From positions 1-9,174 of the forward strand of contig JAGGUC010000110.1 of the NCBI GenBank assembly GCA_021158735.1: DNA of 9,174 nt. Direction: 5' to 3'. A program made the position numbers and the translations under genes. This document shows positions 5,520 through 9,174 of this stretch, piece after piece (the first letter of the stretch is position 1; each line of letters starts with the position of its first letter). Under the pieces are notes generated by a model. It was given only the letters and a program-made list of their open reading frames with translations, was not told where the DNA came from and made no database searches. This DNA is from Desulfurococcales archaeon. GTDB lineage: Archaea; Thermoproteota; Thermoprotei_A; Sulfolobales; NBVN01.

Positions 5520-5747
5520 CTACCTCCTCTTACGTTCTTCATCAATCAATTTCGCAAGCTCATATGGATTTATCCTATTCTTTAGTCCCACCTTAAGAAA
5601 ATCCAGTATTTCCTCCAGTTCTTTTTCTTCAATTCTCTCAATTTCCTCTAGTAATCTCCGCCTAATAATTCCTGCAATATCTACCCCGTACCTCTCAAGC
5701 TTCTCTTTCAGCCATTTCGGCACTCTAACACTGATTACAGCACTCAC
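5520..5747 (-). CDS. vapB: VapB-type antitoxin
   Basis: A 75-aa protein, MSAVISVRVPKWLKEKLERY with GVDIAGIIRRRLLEEIERI, followed by a charged helical tail ending in YELAKLIDEERKRR. The N-terminal beta strand (ISVRVP) followed by two helices resembles the ribbon-helix-helix DNA-binding domain of archaeal VapB antitoxins, and the tail would wrap the toxin. GTG at 5747-5745 is the likely start. An AGGGATG stretch lies about 6 nt upstream, and AT-rich TATA-like sequence (TTTAATAATACTG) is at about 5772-5790. It stands directly before vapC with 7 bp between stop and toxin start, the normal order. It appears intact although its toxin is broken. It should also autoregulate the pair (family knowledge). 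Confidence 0.85.
   Translation of the reverse strand: MSAVISVRVPKWLKEKLERYGVDIAGIIRRRLLEEIERIEEKELEEILDFLKVGLKNRINPYELAKLIDEERKRR
5523..5528 (-). promoter_or_regulatory. Shine-Dalgarno AGGAGG of vapC
   Basis: AGGAGG reads 5528-5523 on the minus strand within the last codons of vapB (KRR then stop). It is 10 nt before the GTG at 5512 and fixes the toxin start and the coupled translation of the pair. Confidence 0.6.
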
Positions 5748-5839
5748 AGTGCATCCCTGTTTACATTTTGTATACAGTATTATTAAACATAATTATTGGA
5801 AAGTATTAGGTAGGTACGGTTTCAATAATCTACTTGTAA

Positions 5840-5948
5840 TTACCAGAGAACGAGGCTTTTAGCACGCTTGCTTAAGCTTAGCTTAATAAGTTCTTGAACT
5901 ACCTCAGACTTGGGGCATATATAGTGTTCTATACTGATAGGTTCATAC
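5840..5948 (-). pseudogene. Unrecognised minus-strand coding fragment
   Basis: An open minus-strand frame reads LYEPISIEHYICPKSEVVQE then LIKLSLSKRAKSLVLW and stops at TAA 5842-5840. The amphipathic helical pattern looks coding but I cannot assign a family. It begins right where the inverted aminotransferase N-terminal segment ends (about 5949), in a different frame, so it may be the tail of another gene brought next to it by the rearrangement. It has no start codon of its own that looks usable. It could also be a chance open frame. Confidence 0.3.
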
Positions 5949-6011
5949 AGTGGCCTCCCTAGCTAATGCAAGTCTCACCCTTTGAGGAATTTCGGTAGGG
6001 CCAGGGGTCAA
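5949..6011 (-). pseudogene. Class V aminotransferase N-terminus, inverted relative to the rest of its gene
   Basis: On the minus strand, TTG at 6011-6009 opens (L)TPGPTEIPQRV then RLALAREAT. This is the signature N-terminus of the alanine-glyoxylate / serine-pyruvate aminotransferase group of class V PLP enzymes, where the TPGPTE loop shapes the active site. The continuation expected next, NPDLDPEFLEVM, is on the plus strand starting at 6011 (NSDLDPEFLEVM). The N-terminal block is therefore flipped in place, with its first codon abutting the continuation. The stop in this frame is TGA at 5945-5943. It cannot be expressed as part of the enzyme. Confidence 0.75.
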
Positions 6012-6027
6012 ATTCTGATCTTGACCC
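6005..6027. repeat. Short inverted repeat at the aminotransferase inversion junction
   Basis: GGGTCAA at 6005-6011 and TTGACCC at 6021-6027 flank a 9-nt spacer. One arm is the first codons of the flipped N-terminal block (TTG ACC CC), the other codes for LDP of DLDPEF. The arms occur naturally at two places in the ancestral gene and could have served as the microhomology for the inversion, or may be coincidental. Confidence 0.45.
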
Positions 6028-6585
6028 AGAATTTCTGGAGGTTATGAAGGGGTCAGGTCAAAGCTTAAGGAACTCTTAGGTGCTGGGAGGTGTGATGCGT
6101 ATGCCATGCTCGGTGAGGCCATGCTCGGGCTGGAGGTGTCCATAGCTAACTTGGTGGCGAAGGTGATAAGGTCTTAGTTATAGCTAACGGTGTCTTTGGG
6201 GAGAGCTTCACTGAGTTAGTTAGGATGTATGACGGTGTCCCAGTTGTCTTGGAGGCTGACTGGAGGAGGTCTGTGAATGCTAGCGAGGTCGACAGGGCTT
6301 TGGAGAAGAATAAGGATGTTTCCGTAGTGACTCTGGTTCACTGCGATACTCCGTCATGGTTGCCCGTACATTGTCCGGGCTTCTCCCTCAACCTCCTTAT
6401 CTGGTTCGGTGGCTCATTGGAGGTTGCAGGGTAAGGTGGTAAGGGCGGGTCACATGGGTGTTCAGGCATCACGGAACCACCTAGTCATAGCATACACAGC
6501 ACTTGCAGCATCACTGAGGAAACTAGGTGTAGAAGTAAGTGAGTCAAAAGCAATTGAAGCAATAGAGGAGATCTACAAGTATTAG
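6011..6585 (+). pseudogene. Class V aminotransferase (AGXT/serine-pyruvate type), internally deleted and frameshifted
   Basis: Recognisable pieces in order: NSDLDPEFLEVMKG (6011-6052); after a one-base loss, VRSKLKELLGAGRCDAYAML, GEAMLGLEVSIANLVAK (to 6162); after a second loss, DKVLVIANGVFGESFTELV and VPVVLEADWRRSVNA through SVVTLVHCDTPS (to about 6353); then the C-terminus LQGKVVRAGHMGVQASRNHL, VIAYTALAASLRKLGVEVSE to TAG 6583-6585. These match the archaeal alanine-glyoxylate aminotransferase family, normally about 370-380 aa. Only about 75 nt lie between CDTPS and LQGKVV where about 190 residues are expected, so a block with the PLP-binding lysine is gone. The inverted N-terminus is at 5949-6011. 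The gene is dead. It would have interconverted glyoxylate, glycine, serine or alanine. Confidence 0.85.
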
Positions 6586-6805
6586 TTTTTATATCAAAAT
6601 CCCCCACTCGCTGTCCCCCCAGTAACTAATTCCCAGCCACACACCTTCTCCTTACTAACCTCTTGCCTAAATTATAGAGCATATTAGCTTCCTTGGAGTC
6701 ATCGAATACTGTAGTGCTTTTTACTACTCACTTACGTCTGATAAACAGTAACTACTAGGCTACTGCACCATATAAACACTTAAATAAAATTGAGGATGAG
6801 ATCTA
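6586..6805. other. Intergenic stretch with a possible minus-strand fragment
   Basis: No clear gene. On the minus strand at about 6623-6720 there is a short open piece reading VVKSTTVFDDSKEANMLYNL then GKRLVRRRCVAGN and a stop, which looks faintly coding but which I cannot assign. A TATA-like ATATAAAC at 6771-6778 and AATAAAAT at 6783-6790 precede the next gene, with GAGGATGAG as a candidate ribosome site at 6792-6800. Confidence 0.35.
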
Positions 6806-7155
6806 ATGATATACATGCCGAAGTCCCACCTGATCGTAGTTAGAACAAAGGCTAGATTTGAGGAGGTCGCTAACGCTGTCAGAAAGATTAGTGAAGCCTC
6901 AGCTATTCACGCCGAACTCTCTCGTGGGCTTCAGCTATAACGATAGTTAAGGAACTTAGAGATGAGGTAATCATAAGAATAATTGCTACTGGAGGAGCGG
7001 GCTTGCTGAACGTAGATTACGGTGCTAATAGGCTTTATGTGCATGAATTACTTGACCGCGTTAAGAGTCAGGTACCTGTTGAGGTAGTTAAAGAATTAGA
7101 AAATTATGAAATAAGCATGCGGAAGAACGCATTCTTACCTGGGGAAGAAAAATAA
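6806..7155 (+). pseudogene. Unrecognised small protein, frameshifted
   Basis: ATG at 6806 reads MIYMPKSHLIVVRTKARFEE, VANAVRKISEASAIHAEL and stops at TAA 6938-6940. One base later the other frame continues as SWASAITIVKELRDEVIIRI, IATGGAGLLNVDYGANRLYV, HELLDRVKSQVPVEVVKELE, NYEISMRKNAFLPGEEK, ending at TAA 7153-7155. Repaired, it is about 116 aa of mixed alpha/beta character with no signal peptide or membrane segment. I do not recognise the family. The shift (CTCTCTCGTGG, where CTCTCTTCGTGG would restore the frame) is a single lost T. GAGGATGAG lies 5 nt before the ATG. The gene could be a real decayed gene or an intact one hit by a sequencing error. Confidence 0.65.
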
Positions 7156-7408
7156 AATTTTACGTTATTTCTAGTTTTAATCATACGGCTTCAAGTAATA
7201 TCTTACTTACATTATCGAACGCCTAAGAGAAACATCTTGTTCAGGGACGGTCAATATGAATATATGCTGAGTTTTTCCGCTCTACGGTTTATCTGTCATG
7301 TAATTTCAACTACTGGATCGTGGACTTTACCTTGCAGAGATCCTTATGTCAGATGCTGTACTAACTACCATACGTACTTAAATAGCATGATTGAATACAA
7401 TTAGGACG

Positions 7409-7587
7409 GTGCTTCCCGTGGTTAAAGATCCTGTTTGCGGGATGGAGTGGATCCCGGTAGGACGCAGTTTAAGGTAGTGTATAAGGGGACTATGTACTAC
7501 TTCTGTAGCCTTCACTGCAAGAAAGAGTTCCTGAAGAACACAGACTATTACTTGAAACATGGCCCTAAGGGAATGCCTTCCAAATAA
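7409..7587 (+). pseudogene. YHS-domain protein, frameshifted
   Basis: GTG at 7409 (or 7418) reads MLPVVKDPVCGMEW in one frame. After one missing base near 7450 the sequence continues VDPGRTQFKVVYKGTMYYFC, SLHCKKEFLKNTDYYLKHGP and KGMPSK, stop TAA 7585-7587. DPVCGMEV at the start and YYFCSxxCKKEF with two more cysteines is the YHS domain, a small metal-binding module found alone or fused to heavy-metal ATPases and toluene monooxygenases. The shift is GAGTGGAT where GAGGTGGAT is expected (a lost G). ACTTAAATA at 7377-7385 is a fair TATA box, which would place transcription start close to the GTG at 7409, a leaderless arrangement. About 59 aa when repaired. With the Cu-ATPase remnant it suggests a former copper-handling locus. 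Confidence 0.8.
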
Positions 7588-7901
7588 CATTAAACCTGCC
7601 TCTCTCCTCCCTCGATACTGCGTCACACATTCAGCATACTGAATTTCGCTTCATCCTGTTAGTTCAGCTAGTATTTTAAGCCTCTTAAAGGAAAGTTATT
7701 ACTGAATCTCAGCAATAATTATTCGCTTCTTAGTTTGTACTGCAAATTACTCCTTATACACTAGGAGCATAGGTTATAATGAGTACCTTAATCTGCTTCT
7801 GCTTAAGAATGTAGTAAAGAAATATAAAAGAAACAAAGAAACAAAGAAACTAAGGTACTTAGGTAAGGTAGCTCGTATGATAGGAATTAATACGTGACCC
7901 T
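7588..7901. other. Stretch without a recognisable gene
   Basis: No open frame here looks coding. The only structure I see is a short tandem repeat at 7827-7850. The rest is AT-rich and unremarkable on both strands. Confidence 0.5.
7827..7850. repeat. Tandem octamer AAAGAAAC x3
   Basis: Three perfect head-to-tail copies of AAAGAAAC occupy 7827-7834, 7835-7842 and 7843-7850, with a variant AAAGAAAT at 7816-7823. It is a simple purine-rich microsatellite with no visible role. Confidence 0.85.
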
Positions 7902-8084
7902 CTAAATCTCTACTCTAATTAGTGTTAGTTTCTTGCCTAGTATTGTCCTGTACAGTTCTCTTAGATTCTCAATTACTTTTTTCCTATTTCTTGTCTTCTT
8001 CCATACCGTTCTTGCTTCCTCGAGAGCTAGGAGTAATACATCTTTAACACCACAGGCATACGTGTCATTACCAATGGCGTCCCC
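7902..8084 (-). pseudogene. Unrecognised minus-strand coding fragment (60 aa)
   Basis: From just after an in-frame TGA (8087-8085) the minus strand reads GDAIGNDTYACGVKDVLLLA, LEEARTVWKKTRNRKKVIEN, LRELYRTILGKKLTLIRVEI and stops at TAG 7904-7902. The helical, lysine/arginine-rich pattern looks like a true C-terminus, and the frame stays open upstream of the TGA for about 12 more codons (YKPCITVGVFPE), so this may be a gene tail with a nonsense mutation. There is no convincing start. I cannot assign a family. The plus-strand frame across the same DNA is poor in charged residues and is likely a shadow. Confidence 0.4.
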
Positions 8085-8270
8085 TCATTCGGGGAATACC
8101 CCCACTGTAATACAGGGTTTATAAAATGCTCTTAAGTGCAAAGCATTGGTGTTAGCCTAGGAATTAGCGCCTATATGGCGTACCGATTTTCTCCTAAATA
8201 TTAAACTCAACCATAGATAAGGAGCTAATAACCTGTAACCTGAAAGCTAAAGAGTAATCATGTAGGAAGA

Positions 8271-8455
8271 ATGAAGGAGGAAGTGGTGGATATTTTTATA
8301 CATCATCAAAGGCGCAGCTGAGCTTTCTAGGCTTGAGAATAGACGAACTATGACTACTCATGCATAAGCTTAACATTAAATATAGCATTCTTGATGAAGA
8401 AGAGATTGAGGAAGAACTAGATGCATACAAGAGAGTCTTTAAGAGTAGTACTTAA
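8271..8455 (+). pseudogene. UPF0175-type antitoxin remnant
   Basis: An ATG at 8271 gives MKEEVVDIFIHHQ, stopping soon after. Shifted frames then give GAAELS (about 8311-8328) and FLGLRIDEL, a TGA, and LLMHKLNIKYSILDEEEIEE, ELDAYKRVFKSST to TAA 8453-8455. The pieces AAELS-LGLRIDEL-LxMHKLNIKYSILDEEEIEEEL match the C-terminal plan of UPF0175 antitoxins (sLgkAAElaGl, then a helix, then xxxDEEELEEDL). The N-terminal part is mostly missing. ATG 8360 opens an intact 31-aa end, unlikely to be made on its own. The PIN fragment that follows overlaps it, the normal order for this toxin-antitoxin type. Confidence 0.65.
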
Positions 8456-8552
8456 CACATCACTGCTCATAGTGCTGGTCAAGCTAGGAATTTTAGAGGA
8501 CGCTCTTTACTTATTCAATGAAGTGGAAGTCTTTGACATGATATCTAGGTAA
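8445..8552 (+). pseudogene. PIN-domain toxin remnant (DUF3368-like), truncated
   Basis: Overlapping the end of the UPF0175 remnant, another frame reads VVLNTSLLIVLVKLGILEDA then LYLFNEVEVFDMISR and stops at TAA 8550-8552. VxxNTSxLIxLxKLGxLxxL...LFxEV is the start of the DUF3368 group of PIN toxins, which usually have Asn where other PIN proteins have the first Asp and pair with UPF0175 antitoxins. Only about 35 residues remain of roughly 150. No good start codon is visible. A dead relic. Confidence 0.65.
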
Positions 8553-8963
8553 CGTAGACCGTAAGAAAACCACATTCATGCAGAAGTGCTAAGTGATGGC
8601 GGAAGCGCATGCCAGCTTGGTTCTCTCGTGCAAGACCTCTAGGACATGCTTTATGATCAGCACTCAAGACCGTATTCTTCTTTAATGGATCTTTATTGAT
8701 GATTAGGATCTGCTATAATGGGCTCCTCTAATGCATTCTAGCACTTAGCTGTATATGTGTTTTATTAATCCTTGATTAAAATATTGGGGTGTTATGGAAC
8801 GTGCTCCTTGAGCCCTGAGATACCATTAATTTTCTCTACTTGGTAGTCTTGGTAGTATGGAGTAATAACTACTTCTACCAACCTTCTATCATCCTGTAAA
8901 GTATAAGTAATTTTTGGGGAATATATTTAGGTTACATTCGTGTAATTTTATTGTGGAGTGGTT
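8553..8963. other. Stretch without a clear gene
   Basis: Over 400 bp without a supported gene. A minus-strand frame open from about 8695 to its TAG at 8547-8545 reads INKDPLKKNTVLSADHKACP and LARENQAGMRFRHHLALL; it could be a gene remnant or chance. The direct repeat TTGGTAGT occurs twice at about 8840-8857. The last 50 bp hold the promoter region of the nucleotidyltransferase gene. Confidence 0.4.
8920..8929 (+). promoter_or_regulatory. Candidate TATA box of the nucleotidyltransferase gene
   Basis: AATATATTTA at 8920-8929 lies about 35-44 bp before the ATG at 8964. Archaeal TATA boxes sit about 25 bp before transcription start, which would give a leader of roughly 10 nt, containing GTGGAGTG (8953-8960) as a weak ribosome site. 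Confidence 0.4.
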
Positions 8964-9174
8964 ATGGTCTATCGTATGGAGGTTTTGAGGAGGATAAAGG
9001 AGGTTATTAGCGAGGTTGCCATAAGGCATGGTATAGATGTTGATAAGGTTATCTTATTTGGTAGTAGGGCTAGAGGGGATTTTAGAGAGAATTCTGATTG
9101 GGACTTACTAGTCATAACTAAGACTAAGTATGGTAGAAGGGTTATAAGGGAATTCCTACTGGAGGTTAGAAGAG
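8964..9174 (+). CDS. MNT-type minimal nucleotidyltransferase (partial, runs off the window)
   Basis: The first 70 codons of a small nucleotidyltransferase. LFGSRARGDFRENSDWDLLV at residues 31-50 holds the GS(x)ARG loop (Gly33, Ser34) and the Asp45/Asp47 pair of the DNA polymerase beta superfamily. Short archaeal proteins of this kind (MNT, about 100-140 aa) usually pair with a HEPN toxin: MNT AMPylates the HEPN RNase and silences it. The partner would be just outside the window, or absent, as the upstream side has no HEPN gene. The ATG at 8964 is preferred. The frame is intact as far as it goes. Confidence 0.9.
   Translation, partial: MVYRMEVLRRIKEVISEVAIRHGIDVDKVILFGSRARGDFRENSDWDLLVITKTKYGRRVIREFLLEVRR

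Noticed and set aside
7378..7626. Minus-strand ORF opposite the YHS gene
   Set aside because: The plus strand gives a clear YHS domain once one base is restored; the minus frame has no meaning.
7827..7850. CRISPR-like array
   Set aside because: The repeats are 8 bp, directly adjacent and without spacers; a simple tandem repeat.
7933..8124. Plus-strand ORF of 63 aa rich in Ser/Phe/Leu
   Set aside because: The opposite strand has a more protein-like, charged helical frame; this looks like its shadow.

Overview
The window looks like a decayed accessory region of a thermophilic crenarchaeon (Thermoproteota). My best guess is Thermoproteales, near Caldivirga or Vulcanisaeta. The reasons are the archaeal protein types (archaeal MoaE, PIN/VapC and MNT toxin-antitoxin families, a Cu-ATPase tail, a class V aminotransferase), frequent GTG/TTG starts, AT-rich TATA-like boxes close to start codons, and an IS607-family element with crenarchaeal-type tnpA/tnpB. 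The taxonomic placement is inference.

Layout. Positions 1-58 hold the start of moaD on the minus strand. From 175 a plus-strand gene for a membrane-anchored protein begins. It carries a frameshift and is cut by an IS607-family element of about 2.65 kb (about 387-3036); its 3' part resumes at about 3039-3506. Inside the element, on the minus strand, are a serine recombinase (tnpA, 2361-2993) and tnpB. tnpB is interrupted by a 709-nt insertion (625-1333) that is almost entirely a LAGLIDADG endonuclease gene. Removing those 709 nt rejoins tnpB in frame and reunites its zinc finger and third RuvC acid. The element's 3' end has a 10-bp hairpin that may be the end of an omega (guide) RNA. moaE (3503-4051, minus) follows, convergent with the interrupted gene.

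From about 4058 to 8552 most genes are broken. They are: a thioredoxin-fold protein fused in frame to the tail of a P1B-type ATPase (4091-4982, two frameshifts); vapB with a frameshifted vapC (5085-5747); a class V aminotransferase whose N-terminal piece is inverted relative to the rest (5949-6585); a frameshifted unknown small protein (6806-7155); a frameshifted YHS-domain protein (7409-7587); an unrecognised minus-strand fragment (7902-8084); and a remnant of a UPF0175 plus DUF3368-PIN toxin-antitoxin pair (8271-8552). An MNT-type nucleotidyltransferase begins at 8964 and runs off the window.

The most notable feature is the nested mobile DNA: a homing endonuclease inside a tnpB, placed between the two halves of its zinc finger. 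It behaves at sequence level like an archaeal HEG-bearing intron in an mRNA, although I could not find a canonical bulge-helix-bulge motif by eye. Many of the breaks in the middle of the window are single-base losses, several of them in short homopolymers, so assembly error must be excluded. An inversion, a chimera and a mutated catalytic motif nevertheless argue for real decay.
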